Shown: in pieces, positions 18,305 through 28,038 of the stretch | Numbering within the stretch: the first letter of the stretch is position 1 | Layout of the letters: every line of letters starts with the position of its first letter | Assembly: GCA_001660395.1 (NCBI GenBank) | Contig: LXWE01000001.1 | Location: 620,001 to 684,000, forward strand | DNA from: Alteromonadaceae bacterium XY-R5 | Lineage (GTDB): Bacteria; Pseudomonadota; Gammaproteobacteria; Enterobacterales; Alteromonadaceae | Direction: 5' to 3' | DNA: 64,000 nt | The notes under the pieces: model-generated | Told to the model about the DNA's origin: nothing | Databases searched by the model: none | Seen by the model: only the letters and a program-made list of their open reading frames with translations | Translations under genes and position numbers: made by a program

Positions 18305-18999
18305 GTCTGGATATTGATCAATTAGTTCGCCATTTGCATCAGGTGGCAACCCTTCAGCAAGAGGCCAAAGAAACAGACCTGTTGCCCAAAATCAGAGCCG
18401 TACAATCGTGGCAGTGTGACCGCCTGTTGGCCAGCCATTACGATTTATGGCAAAAACCTAAATTTCAGCCTGCCATTACCTTTTTCATCAATGAATTGTA
18501 TGGGCCAAACGATTACAGCCAGCGTGATCAGGATATGGCTCGGGTCATTCCCAAAATGGCGAAACTTTTACCCAAAAAAGCCGTCGAATCATTAGAATCA
18601 GCGTTGCACTTGAATGCCCTGTCATTTGAACTGGACATGGCCCTGACCCAGCAATTGGCCGATATGCCGTTGAACCGAGACAGTTATGCCAGTGCATACA
18701 AACGCTGTGATAATCCCGGTTTACGGGCACAACAAATTGATTATATTGAATTACTTGGCCATGAACTGGCTGATGTGGTCAAGATACGCGGTGTCTCCAC
18801 CTTAATTAAGCTGGCGCGAAAGCCAGCTCAGTTAGCGGGGTTACTGACATTACACGAATTTTTGCAGGAAGGTTTTACCGCCTTCAAGGAACTGGGTGAC
18901 GTCGACGCTTTTATCCAGCCAGTGGTTGGCCGTGAGCGCCAAATCATGCGCGATCTGTTTAGCGAAGACTGCACCAATCCATTACCAGAAGGACTTTAA
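18301..18999 (+). CDS. FFLEELY-motif protein, function unknown
   Basis: Cytoplasmic, mainly helical protein of 232 aa. It contains FFINELYGPNDYSQRDQD (about 62-79), the variant of the FFLEELYGP motif after which this family is named; no enzymatic role is known. There is no signal peptide or membrane segment. It is translationally coupled to the CBM9-like gene and followed two bases later by a thioesterase gene, so the four genes probably belong to one process, which I cannot name. Confidence 0.75.
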   Translation: MSLDIDQLVRHLHQVATLQQEAKETDLLPKIRAVQSWQCDRLLASHYDLWQKPKFQPAITFFINELYGPNDYSQRDQDMARVIPKMAKLLPKKAVESLESALHLNALSFELDMALTQQLADMPLNRDSYASAYKRCDNPGLRAQQIDYIELLGHELADVVKIRGVSTLIKLARKPAQLAGLLTLHEFLQEGFTAFKELGDVDAFIQPVVGRERQIMRDLFSEDCTNPLPEGL

Positions 19000-19001
19000 G
19001 T

Positions 19002-19457
19002 TTGCTCTCACTTCCCTGGCAATATCCCAATCCCCATTTAATGACCTGGCAGGTTCAGGCTGATGAAATCGACCACTATAATCACGTCAACAATGTGGTC
19101 TATGTGAGTAAACTGGAGCAAGTTTCATGGCATCATACCCATGCTCTGGGTCTGACCATTGACGACTATCGCGCATTAGATCGAGGCATGGCCATTTATC
19201 GTCACGAAATTGATTATCTGGCTCCGGGATTACTTGATGACAAACTGCTGTGCGCCACCTGGGTTACCATGTGTGACGCCAAACTCAGGCTGCAGCGCCA
19301 GTTTCAGATCACGCGACCTTCTGACGGCGCTACGCTGCTAAAAGCCCGCACAGACTATATTTGTATTGCGCTTTCCACCGGCAAACCCAAACGTATGCCT
19401 GACATCTTTGCCAGCACGTACGGCAAAGTAGCGATTTTAAAAGGCTACGACGAATAA
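19002..19457 (+). CDS. acyl-CoA thioesterase, 4-hydroxybenzoyl-CoA thioesterase type
   Basis: Hot-dog fold protein of 151 aa. The segment VQADEIDHYNHVNNVVYVSKLE carries the Asp/His-containing HVNN-Y motif of YbgC/4HBT-type thioesterases, followed by RHEIDYLAPGLLDD. It would hydrolyse an acyl-CoA or acyl-ACP of unknown chain. The start is TTG at 19002, with AAGGA eight bases upstream; the next ATG (19041) would remove the first strand. It lies two bases after the FFLEELY gene. Confidence 0.84.
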   Translation: MLSLPWQYPNPHLMTWQVQADEIDHYNHVNNVVYVSKLEQVSWHHTHALGLTIDDYRALDRGMAIYRHEIDYLAPGLLDDKLLCATWVTMCDAKLRLQRQFQITRPSDGATLLKARTDYICIALSTGKPKRMPDIFASTYGKVAILKGYDE

Positions 19458-19473
19458 CAGGAGCAACCGGGAC

Positions 19474-20568
19474 GTGAAACAAAGCTTCCTCTTTACAGCA
19501 CTGCTGCTGTCCCTTAGCGCCAACATCTACCTGTTGCTGCAACGTAAAGATGTACCCGTGCTGCCCGTATCGGAATTGCCCCTGAATCAACTGCCGCCCC
19601 CCTTGATGACGCCGCAGCAAGATAGCAAGAATACAAGCCCACAGACTGTATCAAAAGCCAATCAAGCACAAATAGCAGCGTTACAGTGGCCGACAGCAGA
19701 ATGGTTAAAAGCACAGCTAGAACGCGGGCATATGGTTATGGTGGAAGATATTCTGTCGGCCTACTTGCAGGAATTCCCTAATGATGGCGACTACCTTCTG
19801 GTAGAAAGCGCGCTGTATCACCAAACCCGCCCCTTGATTGACGCCCTGAGTTACGACTATCAGCTCCTCGACCGGCCCTTACCCGGTCAGGATATCGATC
19901 GGCTGCGCAAGTATATTTATCAGCAGGTGCTAGAAACTGTCAGTGCACTGCGTCAAAAGGCAGATTGGGTAGCCATTGCTGAACTGCTGGAACCGCTGCT
20001 GCAACTTGATCCACTATATAAACCTTATATTTTGTGGCTGGCGGAAGCCTATGCTGAGCAGGATTATATGAGCCTATTTGAAGACACACTGGCGAATATC
20101 CTGCCGCAGGATCCCGATGCTCTGCGCCTGCGCAAGAAATATCAGCCCACGCCACTTGAACCCATTACACCTAATCGCCAGACACCACCTGTCGGCATCC
20201 CGTTGACGCGCAGTGGTAGTCATTTTTTGCTTGATGTAAATTTGGATAATCACCCTCTCAGTCTGCTGATTGATACCGGCGCCAGCGTTACCAGTATTAG
20301 CAGGCATACATTTTTGCAACTACAGCAACAGGGATTGCGGGCGAAAAAGCTTGGTATTACACAGGTATCGACCGGAAATGGGAACACGCGCGCAGAGGTG
20401 ATTCAGATTAATCGATTAACACTTGGGGAGTATCAATTGGAAAAAGTAAACGTGCTGGTACTGCCCGATTTAGCCCTGGATGGCGCAGATGGGCTACTTG
20501 GCATGAATGTACTGAAACACTGGCAATTTCAACTGGATCAGGTCAATAACCAGTTGTTACTGGATTAA
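19474..20568 (+). CDS. membrane-anchored retropepsin-like aspartic protease
   Basis: Protein of 364 aa with one N-terminal membrane segment (about 5-22), a proline-rich linker, a helical repeat-like middle (about 65-225, TPR-like in character) and a C-terminal retropepsin-like domain (about 240-364) with the catalytic motif LLIDTGASVTS (Asp267) and the second hallmark DGLLGMNVL. It likely acts in the periplasm as a dimer; its substrate is unknown. The GTG start at 19474 follows an AGGAG about 11 bases upstream. It is the last gene of the operon, and its stop overlaps that of the convergent gene by four bases. Confidence 0.82.
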   Translation: MKQSFLFTALLLSLSANIYLLLQRKDVPVLPVSELPLNQLPPPLMTPQQDSKNTSPQTVSKANQAQIAALQWPTAEWLKAQLERGHMVMVEDILSAYLQEFPNDGDYLLVESALYHQTRPLIDALSYDYQLLDRPLPGQDIDRLRKYIYQQVLETVSALRQKADWVAIAELLEPLLQLDPLYKPYILWLAEAYAEQDYMSLFEDTLANILPQDPDALRLRKKYQPTPLEPITPNRQTPPVGIPLTRSGSHFLLDVNLDNHPLSLLIDTGASVTSISRHTFLQLQQQGLRAKKLGITQVSTGNGNTRAEVIQINRLTLGEYQLEKVNVLVLPDLALDGADGLLGMNVLKHWQFQLDQVNNQLLLD

Positions 20569-21293
20569 AGGTGCTCTTCCTGAATTTTAGGTTGATGACG
20601 TAATTTATTTAACCCTTTATCCAGCGCCGCCATCATCGCCTCAATCTGCTCTTCATCTCTACCACGGCTAAAGGCGACATAAATATCACTGGTCTGATTC
20701 AATGCTCCACGGCGTATATGGTTAAGGGATAAAGCCATTGAACTCAATGTATAAGCCGCGACCTGATCAAACATGATCGCCATATCAATTCGACCAGCAT
20801 CAAGCAGACCTATCAATTGACGCTGGTTGGCTACACGCACTTCGCGGAATCGATGTCGTTGCGCTTCGAACTCATTACCATACTCATACCCGGTAATGAG
20901 GCCTATGCTGGTGCCGCTGGGCACATCAGTAATAGATTCATACTCCTGGGCACTGCCTTGAGGGTAATAAAACGAGGCTGTCGCTTGCAGCAGTGGCTGC
21001 TGCCCAAACAGAAATTTCTCTTCAGTATCCTGTTGGCGGGTGACATTTAAACAACCATCCACCTGCCCATATTCCGCCATTTGCAAAGCGCGACTGTAGG
21101 GCACAACAATAAAACTCACATCAAATTCGCTGTCTTCCATTGCTTTTTCAATCAGCTGTCGAGAGATCCCCTGACCATCTGCATCAGCAAATGGTGGCCA
21201 GCTATTTTCAATCGCTAACACCATCCGCTGACCAGCGAATGCTTCTTGAAACGTCCCTATACACAGCAACAGACAAATAATGCGTACAAACAT
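20565..21293 (-). CDS. periplasmic solute-binding protein, family 3 type
   Basis: Secreted protein of 242 aa with signal peptide (1-20, ending AFAG) and a small bilobal family-3 binding fold: ENSWPPFADADGQGISRQLIEKAM at the N-lobe and the DAGRIDMAIMFDQVAAY hinge region. Proteins of this size without adjacent transporter genes are common in Alteromonadales and their ligands are unknown. It lacks the classical amino-acid-binding signature in full, so a polar amino acid ligand is uncertain. No permease or ATPase is nearby. Confidence 0.8.
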   Translation of the reverse strand: MFVRIICLLLCIGTFQEAFAGQRMVLAIENSWPPFADADGQGISRQLIEKAMEDSEFDVSFIVVPYSRALQMAEYGQVDGCLNVTRQQDTEEKFLFGQQPLLQATASFYYPQGSAQEYESITDVPSGTSIGLITGYEYGNEFEAQRHRFREVRVANQRQLIGLLDAGRIDMAIMFDQVAAYTLSSMALSLNHIRRGALNQTSDIYVAFSRGRDEEQIEAMMAALDKGLNKLRHQPKIQEEHL

Positions 21294-21490
21294 GACAACA
21301 AACAGAATGACGAAATCTTAATCAGATATTGGCAGGATTGTCTTCGCTGTCAACTGCGTAAGTATCTTTTTACTGGAACAAAATATGCTTTCTAAACTTA
21401 CACACCTTGCTGAATCAGCAAACAAAAAATATCAATTCGTTACCTCAAGGAATACCAAATACAATATAAAACAAGGAGTTAAACAAAGGC

Positions 21491-22561
21491 ATGAGTCACA
21501 TTGAATTTCAATCCCTAACGTGGCTACTCCCTGTTTGCCTGCCCTTATTCACTTTACTGGGGCTTTTTTTAGTAAAACGCCTCTGTTTAGGGCGCGGACT
21601 GGCGCTGGCACAAGCTGGACCAGGGAAATTGCATACCATCATCATCAAATCCTTAAACTTGCCCTTAAACCTGATAATAGTGATGGCCTGCATTCTGATG
21701 GCTGAGTATTTGTTTCGTCAGGCCGGCTGGCTCAACGACTCTACGGATTCTGCCACCAAAATCAGCATTCAACTGCTCCTCATCGTTGCATGCTTAGTGT
21801 TTATTGATCGACTCGGCAGTGGTTTACTCAATCGCTATCGTGATAGCTCGGGCCTACTCAAAAATAGTAACGGCATTGCCAGAGGCCTGTTGCATGGCCT
21901 GGTTTACGGCATTGGTATTCTGGTGATTCTGGGTACGTTAGGTATCTCTATCACGCCCATTATTGCCTCATTAGGGATCACTTCGCTGGCGGTTGCGCTG
22001 GCTCTGCAACCCACCTTAGAAAACTTTTTCTCTGGTTTGCAACTGGTGATGGATAAGCCCATCCGTATCGGTGATTTCATCGAACTCGACTCGGGTGAAC
22101 AGGGGTTTGTCGAAAAGATTGGCTGGCGCTCTACCTGGATTAAGATGCTGCCAAATAATTTAGTGATTATGCCCAACAGCGTACTGGCCCAATCCAAAAT
22201 CATTAATTACTACTACCCGGAAAAGGAATTGTCCGTACCTGTGGAAGTGGGCGTGCATTATAACTCTGACTTAGAGCATGTTGAGCGGGTAGCGCTGGAC
22301 GTAGCCCGAGAGATTTTAGTCAGCCACAAATGGGGCGTAGACGACTATGATACGTTTGTGGTCTTTCACACCTTTGATAGTTCCAGCATCAACTTTACCG
22401 TGATGCTACGAGCCAAAGAATACTTTAACCGCTTCTTTATAAAATCGGCCTACATCAAAGCCCTGCATAAACGATTCGCACAGGAAGGTATAGTGATCCC
22501 CTACCCGATCAGAGCCATTAATACGTCTCAGGAGGCCGCAGTCGTCAGCCGGGCCCCGTAA
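21491..22561 (+). CDS. small-conductance mechanosensitive channel, MscS family
   Basis: Inner-membrane tension-gated channel (356 aa) with four or so hydrophobic segments (about 10-28, 52-72, 90-110, 135-160), the pore helix region (IASLGITSLAVALALQPTLENF, about 157-178) and the cytoplasmic beta domain (RIGDFIELDSGEQGFVEKIGWRSTWIKM, then IMPNSVL) typical of MscS. It is larger at the N-terminus than E. coli MscS (286 aa), closer to the YnaI/YbdG type. AAGGAG lies 11 bases before the ATG. Single gene, convergent and abutting the MFS gene. Confidence 0.92.
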   Translation: MSHIEFQSLTWLLPVCLPLFTLLGLFLVKRLCLGRGLALAQAGPGKLHTIIIKSLNLPLNLIIVMACILMAEYLFRQAGWLNDSTDSATKISIQLLLIVACLVFIDRLGSGLLNRYRDSSGLLKNSNGIARGLLHGLVYGIGILVILGTLGISITPIIASLGITSLAVALALQPTLENFFSGLQLVMDKPIRIGDFIELDSGEQGFVEKIGWRSTWIKMLPNNLVIMPNSVLAQSKIINYYYPEKELSVPVEVGVHYNSDLEHVERVALDVAREILVSHKWGVDDYDTFVVFHTFDSSSINFTVMLRAKEYFNRFFIKSAYIKALHKRFAQEGIVIPYPIRAINTSQEAAVVSRAP

Positions 22562-23749
22562 TCACACCGGCCCTTTGTCGAAATTGTCCATGCTGGTCTT
22601 ATCTGCCAGTTGTATCACGCAGGCAGCCAGCAGTGCCGTAATCGCCGCCGCGAGCAAAGTGACCGTCGCCCCCTGGCCCTGATGCCATAGCCGCCCGGCC
22701 AGATAACCACCCGCAACGCCACCAATCCCGAAACCAATACTGGAATACAAGGCTTGTCCCCTGCTTTGCCAGCCATGGGAGAAGTAGCGATGAATAAAGT
22801 AAATGGAGGCCGCGTGACATAAGCCGAAGCTAAACGCATGCAGTAATTGACTGATGATTAGCCACAAGATGGCCTGGGCAAATTCAGCCAGCAACCACCA
22901 GCGCAACGCCGTCAGTAGCATGCTCACAACCAATACTGCCTTCACTCCAATCCGCCCAATCAACTTACCAGCCACCAGAAAGATAGCTATTTCAGCCAAT
23001 ACACCAAGGGCGATCAATAACCCCGTGTGCTGGCCGCTGTATCCTAAATCCCGCATGTACAAAGAAAAGAATCCGTAGAAAGGGCCAAAGCTCACCTGTA
23101 ACAAAATCGTGGCCAGCATAAAACAGATAAAAGTACGGGTGAATAGCTGCGGACGCTGTCCTTCGCCATTGTTTTGGGCTTTAGAAGACGCGTTAGAATT
23201 CAACAGCATTGAGATGAAAAACAGCATTAGCAATACACCAAAGCACAGATAGATAGTCGCCTCAGAAGAATAAAGATCGATGAATTTACCGCCCACTACC
23301 GTCAACACGATATAGCCCACACTGCCCCAAAGACGCAGGCGGCTATAACGATTCGCCTGACTATTGACTGCCCGCATGCTGATCACTTCCATTTGCGGCA
23401 GAATCGCCGTCCAGAACATCATCATCATGGCAAAGCTCAAGGTTAGCCCCCAAAAGCCATTAACAAAGAAAATCAGTGAGAAGGTCGCAACCGTGAGAAA
23501 CGCCCCAAGTTGCAAAATAGATAAGCCACGGCCGCTTTTATCCGCCAGAAATGCCCACAGATTTGGGCCTGCAAGGCGGGTTAAGGTAATAAGTGCAGTG
23601 AGTTCACCAATTTCGGCCGAGTTTAGTCCTCGTCCATCCAGGAACACGCCCAGAAAAGGAACCAGCACACCTAAATTGCCAAAATACAGAAAGTAGGTAA
23701 GCGCCAGTAATATCAAATTACCGGCGCCAGAATGAAAGGCCTTAAACAA
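22562..23749 (-). CDS. major facilitator transporter, 3-phenylpropionate permease-like
   Basis: Twelve-segment inner-membrane transporter (395 aa) of the MFS_1-like/HcaT subgroup: N-terminal LTYFLYFGNLGVLVPFLGVFLD, then SAEIGELTALITLTRLAGPNLWAFLAD, a motif-A-like loop. The substrate is unknown; the HcaT resemblance is weak evidence for aromatic acids or nucleosides. The start is TTG at 23749 with AGG eight bases upstream. It follows aroC by 15 bases in the same direction and probably shares its transcript (prmB-aroC-MFS). Confidence 0.85.
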   Translation of the reverse strand: MFKAFHSGAGNLILLALTYFLYFGNLGVLVPFLGVFLDGRGLNSAEIGELTALITLTRLAGPNLWAFLADKSGRGLSILQLGAFLTVATFSLIFFVNGFWGLTLSFAMMMMFWTAILPQMEVISMRAVNSQANRYSRLRLWGSVGYIVLTVVGGKFIDLYSSEATIYLCFGVLLMLFFISMLLNSNASSKAQNNGEGQRPQLFTRTFICFMLATILLQVSFGPFYGFFSLYMRDLGYSGQHTGLLIALGVLAEIAIFLVAGKLIGRIGVKAVLVVSMLLTALRWWLLAEFAQAILWLIISQLLHAFSFGLCHAASIYFIHRYFSHGWQSRGQALYSSIGFGIGGVAGGYLAGRLWHQGQGATVTLLAAAITALLAACVIQLADKTSMDNFDKGPV

Positions 23750-23764
23750 GGCGTAACCTGATAA

Positions 23765-24865
23765 TTAGTCGGCTTGGGCAGGAATTACCGGTGTTGAACA
23801 ATGCACATCGGCATTTTGAGCACGGTCACGCAACAGGTGGTCCATAATCACCAGCGCCATCATTGCTTCAGCGATCGGTACAGCACGAATACCCACACAT
23901 GGGTCATGACGGCCTTTGGTAATCACTTCTGCAGCCTGGCCCTGAATATCAATGGTATCGCCCGGCACGGTAATGCTGGAGGTAGGCTTAAGCGCCATAT
24001 GTACCACTAAATCCTGACCTGATGAAATACCACCTAAAATGCCACCGGCACTGTTTTTACGAAACCCCTGGGGCGTCAGTTCATCACGATGCTGTGAGCC
24101 TTTTTGCTCAACCACATCAAAACCGTCTCCTACCTCAACGCCTTTCACTGCATTGATCCCCATCATGGCATGGGCCAAATCGGCATCCAGACGATCAAAT
24201 ACCGGCTCGCCCAAACCTACCGGCATATTGGTGGCCACCACTGACACTTTCGCACCAATCGAGTCGCCTTCTTTTTTGAGATCGCGCATATATTCATCCA
24301 GCGCCTCAAGCTTACTTGGGTCTGGACAGAAAAACGCATTGGTATTGGTGACGCTGTGATCTACCTGATCGATTTTGATTGGACCAAGTTGTGACAGATA
24401 GCCTTGCACTTCAATGCCATGCACGGTTTTCAGGTATTTCTTGGCTATCGCACCTGCAGCAACACGAATCGCGGTTTCACGCGCAGAAGAACGACCGCCG
24501 CCACGATAATCGCGCAGGCCATACTTTTGCTGATATGTGTAGTCAGCATGACCTGGGCGGAAGGTATCTTTAATTTTCGAGTAATCATTACTGCGCTGGT
24601 CGGTATTTTTAATCAACAGGCCAATGCTGGTCCCTGTCGTTTTACCTTCAAATACACCTGACAAAATCTTCACTTCATCATCTTCGCGGCGAGCAGTGGT
24701 ATAGCGAGAGGTGCCAGGCTTACGACGATCAAGGTCGATTTGCAGGTCTGCTTCACTGATTTCTAATCCCGGAGGACAACCGTCCACCACGCCACCAATG
24801 GCAATCCCGTGACTTTCACCAAACGTTGTCAGGGTAAACAGCTTGCCAAATGTATTTCCAGCCAT
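23765..24865 (-). CDS. aroC: chorismate synthase
   Basis: Converts 5-enolpyruvylshikimate-3-phosphate to chorismate using reduced FMN, the last step of the shikimate pathway. The 366-aa protein has all three signatures: [18 protein letters not shown] near the N-terminus, [16 protein letters not shown] (about 122-137) and the [15 protein letters not shown] segment followed by ALKPTSSI. The length is normal. It lies 23 bases after prmB, the usual gammaproteobacterial pair. Confidence 0.97.
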   Translation of the reverse strand: MAGNTFGKLFTLTTFGESHGIAIGGVVDGCPPGLEISEADLQIDLDRRKPGTSRYTTARREDDEVKILSGVFEGKTTGTSIGLLIKNTDQRSNDYSKIKDTFRPGHADYTYQQKYGLRDYRGGGRSSARETAIRVAAGAIAKKYLKTVHGIEVQGYLSQLGPIKIDQVDHSVTNTNAFFCPDPSKLEALDEYMRDLKKEGDSIGAKVSVVATNMPVGLGEPVFDRLDADLAHAMMGINAVKGVEVGDGFDVVEQKGSQHRDELTPQGFRKNSAGGILGGISSGQDLVVHMALKPTSSITVPGDTIDIQGQAAEVITKGRHDPCVGIRAVPIAEAMMALVIMDHLLRDRAQNADVHCSTPVIPAQAD

Positions 24866-24888
24866 GTGTAATTAATTCCTCATTTATC

Positions 24889-25830
24889 TCAGTCAGCAGA
24901 GATTGCCGACCAGTAGTCCAGCAATGTCTGACGGTTCACGGCAAATACGCCCATGCCACCATGTTCAAATTCAACCCACTGCAGGTTTAATCCCGGAAAT
25001 GCCTGCTCCATATGCACCATACTGTTGCCTACTTCCACCAGGATCCAACCATCATCACTCAGATGGTCAGGCGCCTGTTCCAGAATAGTGCGGACCAAAT
25101 CCAGTCCATCATCACCAGCGGCTAATCCCAGTTCAGGTTCATGGTGAAACTCTTCCGGCAAATCTGCCATGTCTTCCGCATCAACATAAGGCGGATTAGA
25201 GACGATCAGATCGTATTTCTGGCCTTTCAGGGCAGCGAAGAGGTCGGATTGAATCGGAAACACTCTATCATTGAGCTGGTGTTCCTGAATATTCAATTCT
25301 GCTACTTCTAATGCCTCAGAGCTAATATCGACAGCATCTACCACAGCCTCAGGGAACTGATGTGCCAACGCAATCGCAATACAGCCACTGCCGGTACATA
25401 AATCCAAAATTTGTGCAGGAGATGAGGTCAACCAGGCATCAAATGATGTTTGAATCAATTCAGCAAACGGAGAACGAGGCACCAGAACGCGCTCATCCAC
25501 ATAGAAAGGATAACCACAGAACCAGGCTTGATTGGTCAAATAAGCAACCGGCACTCGCTCCTGTACCCGACGGACAACCAAATCCGCAATACGCTGTTTC
25601 TCGGAACGCGTCAGGCGCGCCTGAAAAATCTGGTCACTTACCTGGGTGGTAATATCCTGCGGCAAATGCAATACCTGTAAAACCAGGCTAACCGCTTCAT
25701 CCCAAGGGTTATCAGTGCCATGGCCAAAGTATAAGCCAGCGTCGTTAAAACGGCTGACCGACCAGCGCACCATATCAAGAATGGTTTTCAGGTCAGAGAT
25801 GGCCTCTTCTAAATAAATTTTTTCGCTCAT
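24889..25830 (-). CDS. prmB: 50S ribosomal protein L3 glutamine methyltransferase
   Basis: Methylates a glutamine of ribosomal protein L3 with S-adenosylmethionine. The 313-aa protein shows the SAM motif [16 protein letters not shown] and the N-glutamine methyltransferase motif [10 protein letters not shown] (NPPY, about 210-213). The N-terminal helical domain (1-100) with [18 protein letters not shown] separates PrmB from the release-factor enzyme PrmC. It is divergent from smrB and upstream of aroC, as in other gammaproteobacteria. Confidence 0.95.
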   Translation of the reverse strand: MSEKIYLEEAISDLKTILDMVRWSVSRFNDAGLYFGHGTDNPWDEAVSLVLQVLHLPQDITTQVSDQIFQARLTRSEKQRIADLVVRRVQERVPVAYLTNQAWFCGYPFYVDERVLVPRSPFAELIQTSFDAWLTSSPAQILDLCTGSGCIAIALAHQFPEAVVDAVDISSEALEVAELNIQEHQLNDRVFPIQSDLFAALKGQKYDLIVSNPPYVDAEDMADLPEEFHHEPELGLAAGDDGLDLVRTILEQAPDHLSDDGWILVEVGNSMVHMEQAFPGLNLQWVEFEHGGMGVFAVNRQTLLDYWSAISAD

Positions 25831-25922
25831 GTAATCAGTTACCCGGACAGCAATGCTTGTGGATGTCGTTCGATATCAACTTTGATAGAATAGCGCTTTT
25901 TGCACCCGATAGAGTTTGCCTA

Positions 25923-26492
25923 ATGACAAAAAATTCGGCCAACAGCGATGATGATTTAGACCTGTTTAAGCAGACCTTTGCTGATGTCGCGCCGTTAAAG
26001 CAGGACAAAATACCCCCTCAGTCATTATCCAGCAAGCAAAAATCGGTGACAGCGAGGAAAAAAGCCGCCGCCAATGCGGAAAGCCGTCGGGCTTCAGCCA
26101 GCTTTGAATTTTCTGACCAGTATGAAGCGCATTTTGCGCCCGGCCAGACAATGAAATACGTGGCGGAACAGGGTTCCAGTGCCGAAGTGAAGCGCCTGCG
26201 CAAAGGCGACTATCCGCCAGATTTAATTCTCGATTTACATGGCTTACGTCGAGACCAGGCCAAACTTGAAATTGGCGCACTTATCGAAGCGGCGAAAAAG
26301 CAACATGCCTACTGTGTGTGTATTGTGCACGGGATAGGTGGGCATATTTTGAAGCTGGCCGTACCAAGCTGGCTGGTTCAGCATCCGGACGTATTGGGGT
26401 TTCATCAGGCCCCATTAGAATGGGGAGGCGATGGTGCTTTATTGGTGCTGATCAACCAGGGAGCAGAATCTCCCTGGGTGCAAAAACGCTAA
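25923..26492 (+). CDS. smrB: SmrB ribosome-rescue endonuclease
   Basis: Smr-domain nuclease that in E. coli cleaves mRNA between collided ribosomes. The 189-aa protein has an N-terminal charged, disordered part (1-95), then the Smr domain with LILDLHGLRRDQAKLEI and IVHGIGGHILKLAVPSWL, where the LDLHGL and HGxG motifs are the family hallmarks. The ATG at 25923 gives MTKNSANSDDDLDLFKQ, the usual start; an upstream frame to 25857 is not typical, and no strong Shine-Dalgarno is seen. It is divergent from prmB. Confidence 0.93.
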   Translation: MTKNSANSDDDLDLFKQTFADVAPLKQDKIPPQSLSSKQKSVTARKKAAANAESRRASASFEFSDQYEAHFAPGQTMKYVAEQGSSAEVKRLRKGDYPPDLILDLHGLRRDQAKLEIGALIEAAKKQHAYCVCIVHGIGGHILKLAVPSWLVQHPDVLGFHQAPLEWGGDGALLVLINQGAESPWVQKR

Positions 26493-26498
26493 ACGAGC

Positions 26499-26954
26499 TT
26501 AATTAAACCAGCTGAAGAAGGATTCTTTCTTCGGATACAGGGTTTCATAATCCCCCATTTCCTGGACCTTTACCTGACAGGTACGGATTTCATTCACTTT
26601 GGCGTTTAACTGGTAAACATAGCCACCAGCAACATTCATACGAATACGGCGACGACTGGAAACAATAAAGCCATCAAGGTCTTTATAAGAACACTCTACC
26701 AGCAGTTCGTGCACGCCTTCAGTCAATGCAACTTCCAGGGTTTTGTAGCCCGTTTGAGCGCCATCCACTTCCTGGATTTCAATGCCCATCTCATCACCGA
26801 TTGACACCATCGTATGATTCACATAAGCAATGTCGGTTCCCAAAACCAGTGCACTATTACCAGCAGCAATATCACTGCGATCATCGACACGGTTCGCACA
26901 CGCCTGTAACAGTAATCCGGCAGCGGCGGCCATTAATACCCGTTTTTTCATCAT
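26499..26954 (-). CDS. putative lipoprotein, function unknown
   Basis: Predicted lipoprotein of 151 aa with lipobox LLLQAC (Cys about 19) after a short basic N-terminus. The mature part is a small beta-rich domain (about 40-150) with no motif I recognise. The ATG at 26954 follows AGAAGA closely and gives a normal lipoprotein signal; the longer frame to 27005 would precede it with an untypical 17 residues. It is convergent with smrB, six bases apart. Function unknown. Confidence 0.72.
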   Translation of the reverse strand: MMKKRVLMAAAAGLLLQACANRVDDRSDIAAGNSALVLGTDIAYVNHTMVSIGDEMGIEIQEVDGAQTGYKTLEVALTEGVHELLVECSYKDLDGFIVSSRRRIRMNVAGGYVYQLNAKVNEIRTCQVKVQEMGDYETLYPKKESFFSWFN

Positions 26955-27042
26955 TCTTCTATACAACCTCAAGCAGATCCCCATGGTAACGCCTGATAAG
27001 GCCATAAACCAGCAGAAAGGTTCCCTGCGTAAATACCTGGAT

Positions 27043-27651
27043 TTAATGAGGGTAAAAAGCCAGCCCCACGCCTAACAGAATAAACAAGGTCGCCGTGACC
27101 TGATTGATGGCGCATTTATGATTGGCAAGACTAAGTTTCTTGCCTGTCTGACACATTAACCAGGCATAGCTAACGTGAACAACTATCACTAACACACTGT
27201 AACTGGCTGCGAAAAGGATTAGCTGACTAAGGGAATCTGCGGATTCGAAGGAAATAAACTGAGGGAAAACTGCGAAGAAAAAAAGTAAGACTTTCGGATT
27301 GGTAAACTGGAGTAAAAATCCCTGGGTGAAGCGTTTTCGATTTTTTAAATTAGGGTTATAGAGTTCTTGCTGTCCTCTTGCCTGAATCAATTTAATTCCG
27401 AGGAATATAAGATACAAGGCGCCAATAATTTTAATCGTATGAAACAGCCAGGATGAATTGGTGATAATCAGACCTAAGCTACTCGCGGAAATCATGGCGA
27501 CTGCAAAGGTCCCGGTTGCAAGTCCTATTACCCCTCTCACCGCCCCTCTAAACCCAAATCGAGTCGCATTGGACAGAGTGAAGATAACGCCTGGACCTGG
27601 GCTTAACACCGTTAGCAGACACACAAGTAAATAAAGAAAATACAGTTCCAT
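27043..27651 (-). CDS. LysE/RhtB family exporter
   Basis: Inner-membrane exporter (202 aa) with six hydrophobic segments and the family opening LLTVLSPGPGVIFTLSNATRFG, where SPGP is conserved. Members export amino acids or homoserine lactone-like compounds; the substrate is not evident. There is a typical short loop with QARGQQELYNPNLKNRKRF before the C-terminal half. Single gene; ATG at 27651. Confidence 0.87.
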   Translation of the reverse strand: MELYFLYLLVCLLTVLSPGPGVIFTLSNATRFGFRGAVRGVIGLATGTFAVAMISASSLGLIITNSSWLFHTIKIIGALYLIFLGIKLIQARGQQELYNPNLKNRKRFTQGFLLQFTNPKVLLFFFAVFPQFISFESADSLSQLILFAASYSVLVIVVHVSYAWLMCQTGKKLSLANHKCAINQVTATLFILLGVGLAFYPH

Positions 27652-27851
27652 AGGCGATGGTGGTCGATGACCGGAAAGTTGCTGTTATTTTTGGGACGGG
27701 GATTCTAGCCCTGCTCAGAGTCTGGAGAAATCGGCAAAAAACGATTGATTAGAAAAAGAGGATGAAATAATACGATTAATACTTTTGCTTAAAAATGAAG
27801 GAATAGTCTATTCAAAACAAGAAAGAAGGCTTTCCTTAGCCGTGCTAAAGA

Positions 27852-27977
27852 TTAATTTGTCTGATCCTGTGAATGAGATAAGAACAGGTAAACATAGTAA
27901 GCACAAATCGCGACAACTAGCCCAAGCCCCAACATTGAACCCCAGACCACAGGATCACTTAAAAACATATGGAACAT
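27852..27977 (-). CDS. DUF3149-type small membrane protein
   Basis: A 41-codon open frame not reached by a length cutoff of 60. It reads MFHMFLSDPVVWGSMLGLGL, then a hydrophobic stretch through YYVYLF and ends SHSQDQTN: one membrane segment (about 11-33) preceded by LSDPV, the pattern of DUF3149 proteins. GGAGG lies five bases before the ATG at 27977, one of the best ribosome binding sites in the window. An in-frame ATG three codons later is possible. An FNR-like box is centred about 68 bases upstream of the start. Function unknown; small proteins of this type are often annotated near respiratory genes, which is not the case here. Confidence 0.72.
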   Translation of the reverse strand: MFHMFLSDPVVWGSMLGLGLVVAICAYYVYLFLSHSQDQTN

Positions 27978-28038
27978 TGCCCCCTCCAGTAACATTAAGT
28001 ATGTGGCGTTAGTTTAGGAGGTCGGGCCAGATTAGCCT

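Noticed and set aside
27785-28012. 75-codon plus-strand open frame
   Set aside because: It lies antisense to the 41-codon DUF3149 gene, which has a far better ribosome site and a recognisable membrane segment.
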